Shown here in pieces: positions 44,648 through 52,991 of a DNA stretch of 64,000 nt. Each line of letters begins with the position of its first letter. Within the stretch, counting starts at the first letter, position 1. This stretch comes from Meishania sp964351985 (GTDB lineage: Bacteria; Bacteroidota; Bacteroidia; Flavobacteriales; Flavobacteriaceae), in assembly GCA_964351985.1 (NCBI GenBank), contig CAYGPR010000001.1, positions 178,630 to 242,629 on the forward strand. Reading direction: 5' to 3'. Below the pieces are notes generated by a model that ran no database searches, was not told the origin of the DNA, and worked only from the letters and a program-made list of their open reading frames with translations. The translations under genes were made by a program, and so were the position numbers.

Positions 44648-46897
44648 TTATCGGATAACGGTTATGGTTCCTTGTTTTAGGGTTTCGTTGGCATTCTTTA
44701 TGACGTAGTAGAAGACCATATTCTGTGACGGAAAGGTCATCGATGATTCCGGCCAGTTGTTCCTGTAGTCCGTAACGTTCAATAGTTCGATGCCCTTATC
44801 ATTATATATTATTACGTTCACATCGGTTTTGTTCGAATACGAATTGGGCAGTACCCACTGGTCGTTCGAGCCATCTCCATTTGGTGTAATTACATTGGGC
44901 ACTTTGGAAGTGTCAAGGTATTCAACGTTAACTTGTCTTGTGATTTCACAGTTGTCTATATTGGCGATGAGGGTATACGTGCCCTCTTCGGTAAAGGTTA
45001 CTGAATCAGAGATGCTGATTTCAACGTTGTTGGCGTCGTACCATCTATAGGATGTACCACCACTAGCGGTGACTGTTCTTGAGGTTCCTTCAGGAAAAAT
45101 AATATCGCCAACAGGATCCATCGTGATCAAGTCAGGGTTCAACGGAGTGATGTTGATTTCATTTGAAAGAAGGTCGCATCCATTCTTGTCCAAAACCAAT
45201 CTATAGGTACCGGGTTCGGTCACGTTCAATGCGGTATCGGTCGAATTGATATCCGTACCATCGCGTTGCCAAGCAAAAGATTCACCTGTTAAATCCGTGG
45301 TAGTACTGATGGTAACCGTATCGGTCGAGCTGCAATAGATAGTACTTGTGCTGCTGATCGTTACTGTTTCGTTGGTCAAGAGTTGTACAGGCAGTATGTT
45401 TGACGTAGTGTTATAGGTGCTTAAAACACCTTCGACGGCATAGTCGCCATTTTCCGTAGTCGTAGTCAAACTGATGCTAGCCGAAGTGGCTCCTGTTACG
45501 TCAGATCCGTTTCTTGTCCATTGATAGGTAAAACTTGAAGCAACATCGGTAGTGACATCGACTGTACTATTGTCGGAAAGCACTGCGTTGATCGTTTGCA
45601 CTTCGAGGACAATATCTGTATTGGTACATGCCGTGTAAGCAGCGGCATAGTCCGCAATGAATTCAAAGGAAGCCGGGACGACCACCTCGGTCGATTCCGA
45701 GTTTTTGATGGTGCCGGGGCAGGTACCTCCGCTTTGGGTCACTTCAGCATAATACGTTCCAGCTTGAGAGGTATCATACGAAGTTCCTGTAGCCCCCACG
45801 ATTTCGATTCCATTTCGATACCACTTATAAGTAGGGCCGATGGCATCGGTCGTAATGCTTAATGTTTCTGTTTCCGAGGGAAGCAACACCAAGTTGGCAT
45901 CGTTAACCCTCGTCACGGTAAAATTATCGGCGTTGGTCATGGTTATTGGGGTCGATCGTTCGGTACAGATGGATGGGCTTGAAATCTCCACTTGATAGTC
46001 GCCTTCAAAATCGGGCACCGATGCGTCAACGGTATAGGTCGGTGTGGTAGCTCCGACAATTTGGTTTCCGTCTTGATACCATCTGTAGGTCCAACTTGGA
46101 TCTGTAGCATTGATACTGAGCACTTCGGTATCACCGGAACATAATGCAGTCTGCGTCGGTGGGTTGATAAAGATACCTTGACCCGTCGAACCAATGGTCA
46201 CATCGACAAAATTGGAATCGGTGTTGCCCGAACCGGTACATTCGTTACCATAAAAAATGAACGCTTGATAAATACCGCTTTGGGAGACCGTTAAGGTATG
46301 TGCATTTTCTCCACCTAATGGAGAGCCACTTCGGTACCAAATATACTGATAGGTTTCTGGATTGGGTATGTTGTCGACTTGTAATGTTATGGCTCCTACG
46401 GAGCAAATGCTGCCTGGGGGATTGCCGTCACCAAGTTCGCTAATGTTCAGGTTGGTCGTAACATCCATATAGTACATGGGATAGGCTGGAGATTCATCCC
46501 CAATTCTGGCGGGGTCCGTACTCCGCACCCTCATTTTATATCCGTCGCCACGAACGTCCGTCGGGATGGCAAAGTTTATATCGAAGTCGGTATTCCCGTT
46601 TTGGTCGTCCACTCGGGCAAGCTCGACTGCGCTCGCAAAGCTTCCGCTGTTGTCCGATATTTCTAAAACAAACTCGTTACTACTATTTACGGATCCGAAC
46701 AACGTGACGTTCACGAAATAGTCGTTGAACGTATCCGAGGCACAGATGGCGGTCCAAGGATCGGTACTTCCGGTATTGGTGTTGCCTGTCGGTTCAGGGG
46801 CGTTGATGAACAATGCTTGTCCTGAAGCAACGGTGGTTACAAGCAGCAAAAAAGCCAAGGCTAAAAGTCGTAGTGCACTGAATGTTTTTGGTTTCAT
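44648..46897 (-). CDS. sprC: Gliding-associated secreted protein with Ig-like repeats and T9SS type B sorting domain (SprC position)
   Basis: From ATG 46897 this is 749 residues with a signal peptide (MKPKTFSALRLLALAFLLLV then TTVASGQ). An upstream ATG at 46984 adds 29 residues that would spoil the signal. The body contains repeated Ig/PKD-like modules with Trp-Tyr motifs, such as TYQYIWYRSGSPLGG, WTYRWYQDGNQIVGA, TYKWYRNGIEIVGA and FTYQWTRNGSDVTGA, each followed by GxYxxxV-type strands. The last about 85 residues form the type B sorting domain (VPNVITPNGDGSNDQWVLPN and MVFYYVIKNANETLKQGTITV). It is secreted by T9SS and heads an operon of four genes (this, SprD-like, SprB, SprF). The symbol rests on that order. 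Confidence 0.82.
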   Translation of the reverse strand: MKPKTFSALRLLALAFLLLVTTVASGQALFINAPEPTGNTNTGSTDPWTAICASDTFNDYFVNVTLFGSVNSSNEFVLEISDNSGSFASAVELARVDDQNGNTDFDINFAIPTDVRGDGYKMRVRSTDPARIGDESPAYPMYYMDVTTNLNISELGDGNPPGSICSVGAITLQVDNIPNPETYQYIWYRSGSPLGGENAHTLTVSQSGIYQAFIFYGNECTGSGNTDSNFVDVTIGSTGQGIFINPPTQTALCSGDTEVLSINATDPSWTYRWYQDGNQIVGATTPTYTVDASVPDFEGDYQVEISSPSICTERSTPITMTNADNFTVTRVNDANLVLLPSETETLSITTDAIGPTYKWYRNGIEIVGATGTSYDTSQAGTYYAEVTQSGGTCPGTIKNSESTEVVVPASFEFIADYAAAYTACTNTDIVLEVQTINAVLSDNSTVDVTTDVASSFTYQWTRNGSDVTGATSASISLTTTTENGDYAVEGVLSTYNTTSNILPVQLLTNETVTISSTSTIYCSSTDTVTISTTTDLTGESFAWQRDGTDINSTDTALNVTEPGTYRLVLDKNGCDLLSNEINITPLNPDLITMDPVGDIIFPEGTSRTVTASGGTSYRWYDANNVEISISDSVTFTEEGTYTLIANIDNCEITRQVNVEYLDTSKVPNVITPNGDGSNDQWVLPNSYSNKTDVNVIIYNDKGIELLNVTDYRNNWPESSMTFPSQNMVFYYVIKNANETLKQGTITVIR

Positions 46898-47147
46898 AAG
46901 TAGTTGTAGTTTTGGGTGACTACACAGTTTGAATTTGGGCGAAAACCGATTTGGTCTTTCGTTGTCGGTATGTGCAACGTTCATGGTAATTATTCAAGTG
47001 AATCATTGCAACATACAATTCAACAACAAATATGTTATTTAATTATAGGGTGATGAATTTAATGTTGTAGCCGTAATTAAATATGTTGTGAAAAGGGTTT
47101 ATTGTGGAGTGAGCGGGTTTTAGAGACGACTATTACGGCATTTTCCC

Positions 47148-47155
47148 TACTTTTG
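47148..47155 (+). promoter_or_regulatory. -7 promoter box for glnS
   Basis: TACTTTTG matches TAnnTTTG exactly. It lies 21 bases before ATG 47177, so transcription would start after the alternative upstream TTG start (47102). This is a main reason for choosing 47177 as the glnS start. Confidence 0.65.
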
Positions 47156-47176
47156 TCCTTCCTAAAATATTGTGCT

Positions 47177-48862
47177 ATGAGCGAGGAAACCAAATCGTTG
47201 AATTTTATCGAGCATATTGTCGAAGAAGACCTGGCCAACGGGTTTTCGAAGCAAGACCTGCGTTTTCGTTTTCCACCGGAACCCAACGGCTATTTACATA
47301 TTGGCCATGCCAGTTCCATTTGCCTGAATTTTGGCTTAGGCCTGCGCTATGGCGCCCCGGTAAATTTGCGATTTGATGATACCAATCCCGTGAAGGAGGA
47401 ACAGGAGTTTGTAGATGCCATAAAAAAGGATGTTGAGTGGTTGGGATATACATGGAATACCGAACGGTATGCTTCGGATTATTTCCAGCAATTGTACGAT
47501 TGGGCCATTGCATTGATTAAAGAAGGTAAGGCCTATGTCGATAGTCAAACTTCAGAGGAAATGGCAGAGCAAAAAGGAACCCCTACGGAACCGGGAAGGA
47601 ATAGTCCGTTTCGAAATCGCTCCATTGAAGAAAACCTGGAACTATTCGAAGGCATGAAGCGAGGAGATTTTGAGGAGGGCCAACATGTGCTCCGTGCGAA
47701 AATCGATATGGCTTCCCCCAATATGTTAATGCGAGATCCCATTATGTATCGAGTGCTGCACAAAGCACACCACCGAACAAATACCGATTGGTGTATTTAT
47801 CCGATGTACGATTGGACACATGGGGAGAGCGATTATATCGAACAAGTGTCCCACTCATTATGTACGTTAGAGTTTTTGCCGCACCGAGAGTTGTACGATT
47901 GGTTTTTGAATCAAGTGTATGATGCCGACAAGGTACGCCCGAAACAGCGTGAATTCGCAAGACGAAATCTGAGCCACACCGTTGTGAGCAAACGTAAGTT
48001 GATGCGTTTGGTTGAAGAAGGTGTAGTCAACAGTTGGGACGATCCCCGTATGCCGACCATTTCCGGATTGAGAAGAAGGGGATATACCCCTGAGTCCATT
48101 CGTAATTTTGCTGAAACTATCGGTATTGCGAAACGTGATAACCTAATTGATGTCTCTTTGTTGGAATTTCATGTTCGGGAACACCTCAACAAAATAGCAC
48201 CTAGGGTGATGGGGGTTTTAAATCCGATAAAGGTGGTCATTACGAATTATCCGGAAGGAAAGGAGGAGTGGTTGGAAGCAGAGAACAATCCTGAAGACGC
48301 ATCAGCGGGTACTAGAGAAGTCCCTTTTTCGAGGGAAATCTATATTGAACAGGATGATTTTAGGGAAGAAGCGAACCGAAAATTCTTTCGTTTAAAACTT
48401 AGCGGCGAAGTGCGTCTCAAGAACGCTTATATTATCAAGGCAGAAAGTTGTACCAAGGATGCCGATGGCAACATTACAGAAATACAGTGCACCTACGACC
48501 CCAAAAGTAAAAGTGGTAGCGGTACGGAAGAAAGTCTGCGGAAAGTAAAGGGCACCCTGCACTGGGTTTCCATTAAACATACCATTGAAGCCGAAATTCG
48601 GCTTTACGATCGCTTGTTTACAGATGAAAGTCCGGATACGCACAAGGACAAGGATTTTATGGAATTTATCAATCCAAATTCGTTGGAAGTGATTAGCGGA
48701 TATTTGGAGCCAAGTCTTAAAGATGTAAAAACTGGAGATCGAGTACAGTTTCAACGGTTAGGTTATTTCTGTGTGGATCCCGATTCTACTCCTGGGAAAT
48801 TGGTTTTTAATAGAACCGTTGGGCTAAGGGATACTTGGGCCAAAATTCAACAGAACAATTAA
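47177..48862 (+). CDS. glnS: Glutaminyl-tRNA synthetase
   Basis: A 561-residue class I synthetase from ATG 47177 (MSEETKSLNFIEHIVEEDLANG, as in other GlnRS). The HIGH motif is in RFPPEPNGYLHIGHASSICLNFGL, the KMSKR-equivalent is VVSKRKLMRLV, and FDDTNPVKEEQEFVDAIKKDVEWLGY plus MYDWTHGESDYIEQVSHSLCTLEF are strongly conserved. The C-terminal anticodon-binding beta-barrels are complete (VQFQRLGYFCVDPDSTPGKLVFNRTVGLRDTW). It charges tRNA-Gln with glutamine directly. The only neighbour on this strand is a 390-base gap before the YtxH operon. Confidence 0.97.
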   Translation: MSEETKSLNFIEHIVEEDLANGFSKQDLRFRFPPEPNGYLHIGHASSICLNFGLGLRYGAPVNLRFDDTNPVKEEQEFVDAIKKDVEWLGYTWNTERYASDYFQQLYDWAIALIKEGKAYVDSQTSEEMAEQKGTPTEPGRNSPFRNRSIEENLELFEGMKRGDFEEGQHVLRAKIDMASPNMLMRDPIMYRVLHKAHHRTNTDWCIYPMYDWTHGESDYIEQVSHSLCTLEFLPHRELYDWFLNQVYDADKVRPKQREFARRNLSHTVVSKRKLMRLVEEGVVNSWDDPRMPTISGLRRRGYTPESIRNFAETIGIAKRDNLIDVSLLEFHVREHLNKIAPRVMGVLNPIKVVITNYPEGKEEWLEAENNPEDASAGTREVPFSREIYIEQDDFREEANRKFFRLKLSGEVRLKNAYIIKAESCTKDADGNITEIQCTYDPKSKSGSGTEESLRKVKGTLHWVSIKHTIEAEIRLYDRLFTDESPDTHKDKDFMEFINPNSLEVISGYLEPSLKDVKTGDRVQFQRLGYFCVDPDSTPGKLVFNRTVGLRDTWAKIQQNN

Positions 48863-49251
48863 ATAGAAAATTCTTATCAAGTATTTTATACCGATTGATA
48901 TTTTTTAGTTAGAGTGTTGTTTTTTAAGGCTTTTAAAGACTCTTTATTTAAGGGATATGTTATATTCTTTATTGTGTTGTTTAAATTAGCTCACGAGGCT
49001 TACATTAGGGTTTCCCAATAATAATTTTCAAAAACCACAAAGTTCCTTTAAGCTTTTCAGTAGCGTTATTCTTTTTGTGTTTTGGGTCAAGCGTTACGTT
49101 CTTTATTTTCTACCATTGTAGAGAAACCATTTACTTTAAGAATATTTTAATACAAAGGGATTTTGTTTTAACCGACCCTTAACGCAGTTTTTGGTTTAGA
49201 TAGCTTAGATTAATGATGAACAGAATTAGTAACTTTAAAAATTTATAGAAT
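48863..49251. other. 389-base AT-rich gap between glnS and the YtxH operon
   Basis: I see no gene here. Only very short frames exist, the sequence is T-rich, and no strong hairpin with a T tract follows glnS. A TAACTTTA near 49230-49237, 15 bases before the YtxH start, resembles the TAnnTTTG box at seven of eight positions. It may be the promoter of the next operon. Confidence 0.5.
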
Positions 49252-49581
49252 ATGTCAAATGATAGCGGAAGTGTTTTATTAGCTCTTTTAACCGGTGCAG
49301 CCATTGGTGCTGGAGTAGGAATTCTCTATGCGCCGGAGAAAGGTGAGAAAACTAGAAAAAAAATCAAAAAAAAGGCAATCGCTGCAAAAGACGATATCTC
49401 TCAAAGAGTTTCACAGGCTACCGATGAGCTGACCCAAACAGCGGAATCCAAGAAAATGGACTTTGAGCGAAAATTGGAAGACACGATATCGAATATGAGT
49501 TACAAGGCTGACGATATTATCATGACCCTTGAGGCCAAACTAGCGGAACTCAAAAAGAAGAATGCTCAATTACAAAAGTAA
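49252..49581 (+). CDS. YtxH domain-containing small membrane protein
   Basis: A 109-residue protein. The N-terminal SGSVLLALLTGAAIGAGVGILYAPEKGEKTRKKIKKKA is the YtxH signature, a Gly-rich single membrane span followed by the APxxGxxxR basic segment. The rest is a charged helical region (EELTQTAESKKMDFERKLEDTISN-like), probably coiled coil in the periplasm or cytoplasm. Members are stress-associated in other bacteria. It is the first of three tightly packed genes. Confidence 0.88.
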   Translation: MSNDSGSVLLALLTGAAIGAGVGILYAPEKGEKTRKKIKKKAIAAKDDISQRVSQATDELTQTAESKKMDFERKLEDTISNMSYKADDIIMTLEAKLAELKKKNAQLQK

Positions 49582-49584
49582 TAT

Positions 49585-49935
49585 ATGGCTTTTGAAGAAG
49601 TGAAGGAAAGTATTTCCGATGCTGAGGCCAGTATGCGTTCATACGCTGAAAGTAGTGGCGAATATTATAAGCTAAAGGGATTTAAGTTTTTGATGAAGGG
49701 GCTTACTTCCTTTTCAAAAATGTTGATGGTGGGTAGTATAGCCTTTTTGGCACTTCTTTTTCTGTCACTGGCCGCATCTTTTGGTATCGGCCAAGCTTTG
49801 GACAACACCTTTTATGGATTTTTATGTGTAGGGATGTTTTATGTACTACTAGGTGTAATCTTATATCTTGTGCGCCAAAAACTAAATACGCCTTTACTTA
49901 GAAAATTCTCTGAATTTTATTTTGATGAATTATGA
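49585..49935 (+). CDS. Phage holin-like/DUF1469-type small membrane protein
   Basis: A 116-residue protein. An acidic N-terminal helix (FEEVKESISDAEASMRSYAESSGEYYKLKGFKFLMKGLTSF) precedes two hydrophobic helices: about MLMVGSIAFLALLFLSLAAS and LCVGMFYVLLGVILYLV. This matches the holin III/DUF1469-type family often found beside YtxH genes. The role is unknown, possibly in envelope integrity. It starts three bases after the YtxH stop and overlaps the following gene by four bases (ATGA), so translation is coupled. Confidence 0.8.
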   Translation: MAFEEVKESISDAEASMRSYAESSGEYYKLKGFKFLMKGLTSFSKMLMVGSIAFLALLFLSLAASFGIGQALDNTFYGFLCVGMFYVLLGVILYLVRQKLNTPLLRKFSEFYFDEL

Positions 49936-50147
49936 AACCGAAGCGATACAACACTTTTTCAGAAATCGATACTGACCTTAAGATTCTTAAGTTACAGCGT
50001 GAAATTGATACGGAAAATCTGAAATTGACTTACCAAAGAACAAGGAACAGTTTCTACGTCACCAATCTTTTGGGAGGTTTTGGCGGATTGGCCAAAAAAC
50101 TCGCGATTTCTTTGTTTGCCAAAAAACTCTTGAAGAAGTTGTCTTAG
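49932..50147 (+). CDS. Small conserved protein (DUF6327-like) of the YtxH operon
   Basis: A 71-residue basic protein: YNTFSEIDTDLKILKLQREIDTENLKLTYQRTRNSFYVTNLLGGFGGLAKKLAISLFAKKLLKKLS. The first 45 residues look like a helix with charged heptad pattern and the last 25 like an amphipathic tail. It resembles the small DUF6327-type proteins found third in YtxH operons of Flavobacteriia; I give this name with caution. It overlaps the previous gene by four bases and ends before a strong terminator. Confidence 0.75.
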   Translation: MKPKRYNTFSEIDTDLKILKLQREIDTENLKLTYQRTRNSFYVTNLLGGFGGLAKKLAISLFAKKLLKKLS

Positions 50148-50161
50148 ACTAGTTAATGGTC

Positions 50162-50197
50162 AAAAAGCCCCGTTGTGCTACACAACAGGGCTTTTTG
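50162..50197. terminator. Bidirectional terminator between the YtxH operon and the SPFH gene
   Basis: The arms AAAAAGCCCCGTTGTG and CACAACAGGGCTTTTT form a long stem (one mismatch) around CTAC. The A and T runs at the two ends let it act on both strands, serving convergent genes. Confidence 0.9.
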
Positions 50198-50212
50198 TAT
50201 GGTTTATTTTTC

Positions 50213-51139
50213 TTATTCCTTTTTCTTTACGTTTGTTTTTTTCATCGACTCTCCAATCATATTACTAGCAGTAAACGAGGCGACCATATTGTTCAACATG
50301 TCACTACCGGCCTGCGGTGAATTGGGCAATAGAATAAGATTGGTATTGGTCTCTTCTCCAATCGATTGTAACGTATCGTAATGCTGAGTAACGACAATGA
50401 GCGCCGAAGCTTCCTGTGAATTGATGCCTACCTTATTAAGAACTTCTACCGATTCTTCGAGTCCACGTGCGATTTCCCGACGTTGGTCGGCGATACCTTG
50501 ACCCTGTAAACGTTTGCTCTCGGCCTCGGCCTTGGCTTTTTCAACGATGAGAATACGTGCGGCATCCCCTTCAAACTGGGCGGCGATCTTTTCTCTTTCA
50601 GAGGCATTGATACGGTTCATGGCCGCTTTTACCTGCGCATCAGGGTCGATATCGGTAACAAGGGTTTTTATAATGTCATAACCATAGTCCAACATAGCCT
50701 CTTGCAATTCGGTCTTTACCGCAATGGCGATATCATCCTTTTTGACGAAGACATCATCCAATTTCATCTTGGGGACTTCGGCACGGACAACGTCGAAAAC
50801 ATAGGAAGTAATTTGCTCGTGCGGATATTCCAGTTTGTAGAATGCTTCGTATACTTTGTCCTTTAGGACGACATATTGTACGGATATTTTCAGTTTCACA
50901 AAAACATCATCAAGCGTTTTGGTCTCGACAATAACGTCCAATTGTTGTATTTTTAGTCCTAAACGGGCAGCAATTCGGTCGATTAATGGAATTTTCATCT
51001 GGAGCCCCGATTGACGAATGCTATGGAAACGCCCAAAACGTTCAATAATGACCGCAGTTTGTTGTTTTACTATGAAGAAGGAAGAAAAGAGGATGATCAG
51101 GCCGAAGAAAATCAGCGGAATAAAAAAGAAATTACCCAT
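50213..51139 (-). CDS. SPFH domain/Band 7 family membrane protein
   Basis: A 308-residue protein anchored by an N-terminal helix (about residues 3-27). It continues with FIVKQQTAVIIERFGRFHSIRQSGLQMKIPLIDRIAARLGLKIQQLDVIVETKTLDDVFVKLKISVQY, the Band 7 core close to QmcA-type proteins. KTLVTDIDPDAQVKAAMNRINASEREKIAAQFEGDAARILIVEKAKAEAESKRLQGQGIADQRREIARG is the typical Ala/Glu-rich helical region. Such proteins form membrane rafts and chaperone or protease complexes. It is convergent with the YtxH operon and lies downstream of gltX on the minus strand, separated by 180 bases. Confidence 0.93.
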   Translation of the reverse strand: MGNFFFIPLIFFGLIILFSSFFIVKQQTAVIIERFGRFHSIRQSGLQMKIPLIDRIAARLGLKIQQLDVIVETKTLDDVFVKLKISVQYVVLKDKVYEAFYKLEYPHEQITSYVFDVVRAEVPKMKLDDVFVKKDDIAIAVKTELQEAMLDYGYDIIKTLVTDIDPDAQVKAAMNRINASEREKIAAQFEGDAARILIVEKAKAEAESKRLQGQGIADQRREIARGLEESVEVLNKVGINSQEASALIVVTQHYDTLQSIGEETNTNLILLPNSPQAGSDMLNNMVASFTASNMIGESMKKTNVKKKE

Positions 51140-51318
51140 GGCGTATGAATTTAGTTAATGGAATGAATTTACAAAACTAGTTCTAGATGAGTAGGTATTT
51201 CATCAGATTTGTTACAAGAGCATGCTTATGTCGAAAAATTCCGAATTTCAAGATTGTACCTATTAAATAATCCCCTAAGAGTATTAGAGAGGTATTGGTG
51301 AAGTAGAACCTAAAATTC

Positions 51319-52824
51319 TTATAAAGCTCCTAAGGCATTTTCAATTCTAGAAATACTCTCTTCCTTGCCAATCAAAGACATAATATCGAATAAATGTGGC
51401 CCTTTCATATCGCCAACAATAACCAATCGTAAGGGCGGCATCACCTTACCAAATGAGAGTTCTTTGACGGCAAGCCATGCTTTTACTTGGGTTTCCACAG
51501 CTTCGGAGGAAAAATCATCAATGCTCTGATGTAACGATACCAATTGGTTCATAATCTCCGGGGTGTCCTCTTTCCATTGTTTTTTGACAGCCTTCTCATT
51601 ATAGGACGAAGGCGCAACAAAAAAGTAATCCGATAGCTCCCAAAAATCTGAAACGAATGTCGCACGTTCTTTAATCAAAGAAACTACATTTTCGACAAAC
51701 CTGTCATCCCGAACGGAGTGAGGGACCTCCTTATCGGCTAAGACCGACCTGAACAAACTAGCCAATTCTCCATCACTTTTCGATTGCAAATAATGCTGAT
51801 TGTACCATTTGGTCTTATCGGGATCAAAGCGGGCCCCAGATTTGGTGACCCGTTCTAGACTAAAGGTTTGAACAAGTTCCTCTAAACTGAAAATTTCCTG
51901 TTCGGTGCCCGGGTTCCAACCCAAAAGGGCCAAAAAGTTGACGACTGCTTCCGGGAAATACCCAGATTCTCGATAGCCAATTGATTCTTCCCAAGACAAA
52001 GGAAAAATAGGGAACCCCATTTTCTCACCATCGCGTTTGCTCAATTTCCCCTTTCCTATAGGCTTCATAATTAATGGCAAATGGGCGAATTTAGGTGCTT
52101 TCCATCCAAAGGCATCATATAGCTGCTGGTGCAAGGCCAGAGAGGGCAGCCATTCTTCTCCGCGGATGACATGTGATATTTCCATCAAATGGTCGTCCAC
52201 GATATTCGCCAGATGATACGTCGGCATTCCGTCACTTTTGAAAAGCACTTTGTCATCGAGTATATTGGTATCAATTTCGATTTCCCCCCGTATTATATCG
52301 TTCAGTTTCAACTTTTCATCCTCAGGGGTCATAAATCGGATAACATAATCTGCTCCGGAGTCTAAATACGCCTTTACTTCTTCGGGACTTCTCGAAAGAG
52401 AGTTGTCCAACTTTAGTCGGTTGTGCCAGTTATAAATAAAGGTCTTGCCTTTCGTCTCGTGGTCTTTCCTATGAAAATCAAGTTTTTCAGAGGTATCAAA
52501 AGCGTAATAGGCTTTTCCCTTAGCGATTAATTCGTCGGCATATTTTTTGTACAGATGTTTGCGTTCGCTTTGACGGTACGGTCCGAAATCCGAATCTTTC
52601 AGAGGTCCTTCGTCATAGGGAATACCGCACCAATTTAAGGCCTCCACAATGTATTGTTCTGCACCTTCTACATAACGATTCTGGTCGGTATCTTCGATAC
52701 GTAAAATAAAGTCTCCCCCATGCTTTTTTGCAAATAGATAGTTAAACAATGCAGTGCGAACACCACCGATATGCAATGGCCCTGTGGGACTTGGAGCAAA
52801 ACGAACACGTACTTTCTCTGACAT
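51319..52824 (-). CDS. gltX: Glutamyl-tRNA synthetase
   Basis: A 501-residue class I synthetase. The HIGH motif is in RFAPSPTGPLHIGGVRTALFNYLFAKKHGGDFILRIEDTDQNR, and KMSKS is in GKGKLSKRDGEKMGFPIF. FPEAVVNFLALLGWNPGTE and DKTKWYNQHYL are conserved downstream. It charges tRNA-Glu (in the presence of GlnRS, tRNA-Gln charging is not needed). At about residues 364-375 the protein reads KEVPHSVRDDRF, which is encoded by a palindromic repeat sequence (51701-51730); see findings. This lies in the anticodon-binding half, in a likely surface loop. Otherwise length and motifs are usual. Confidence 0.96.
   Translation of the reverse strand: MSEKVRVRFAPSPTGPLHIGGVRTALFNYLFAKKHGGDFILRIEDTDQNRYVEGAEQYIVEALNWCGIPYDEGPLKDSDFGPYRQSERKHLYKKYADELIAKGKAYYAFDTSEKLDFHRKDHETKGKTFIYNWHNRLKLDNSLSRSPEEVKAYLDSGADYVIRFMTPEDEKLKLNDIIRGEIEIDTNILDDKVLFKSDGMPTYHLANIVDDHLMEISHVIRGEEWLPSLALHQQLYDAFGWKAPKFAHLPLIMKPIGKGKLSKRDGEKMGFPIFPLSWEESIGYRESGYFPEAVVNFLALLGWNPGTEQEIFSLEELVQTFSLERVTKSGARFDPDKTKWYNQHYLQSKSDGELASLFRSVLADKEVPHSVRDDRFVENVVSLIKERATFVSDFWELSDYFFVAPSSYNEKAVKKQWKEDTPEIMNQLVSLHQSIDDFSSEAVETQVKAWLAVKELSFGKVMPPLRLVIVGDMKGPHLFDIMSLIGKEESISRIENALGAL
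51702..51730. repeat. Intergenic-type palindromic repeat inserted in gltX coding sequence
   Basis: GTCATCCCGAACGGAGTGAG followed by GGACCTCC on the plus strand (reverse: GGAGGTCCC...CGGGATGAC) is the recognisable form of the dispersed repeat found between flavobacterial genes. Here it sits inside gltX in frame and encodes KEVPHSVRDDRF. A database search with these 29 bases should return many intergenic copies if the reading is right. Confidence 0.6.
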
Positions 52825-52841
52825 GATAAAATTTTAAGGGG

Positions 52842-52871
52842 TAAAGATACATGAAAGCAAGGCATGGGCAA
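52842..52871 (-). promoter_or_regulatory. Promoter for gltX
   Basis: On the minus strand TTG (52871-52869) is followed after 19 bases by TATCTTTA (52849-52842), seven of eight matches to TAnnTTTG with good spacing. The box ends 17 bases before the gltX ATG. Confidence 0.6.
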
Positions 52872-52991
52872 ATAGTAAGGCCATTGTCTTTTAGGGGTTC
52901 ATGGGCTGTAATCGTAATTTCATCTTAAAGTTTTCTGAGAAATGGCGGAAGCTTAATTTTTACCTTATCTTGGTAGTAAAAACCGCATAAA

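Noticed and set aside
46898..46984. N-terminal extension of the SprC-like protein
   Set aside because: The extra 29 residues are polar and would precede the signal peptide; ATG 46897 gives a normal secretion signal.
47102..47176. N-terminal extension of GlnRS from TTG 47102
   Set aside because: An exact promoter box (47148) lies inside it and the conserved start of GlnRS fits ATG 47177.
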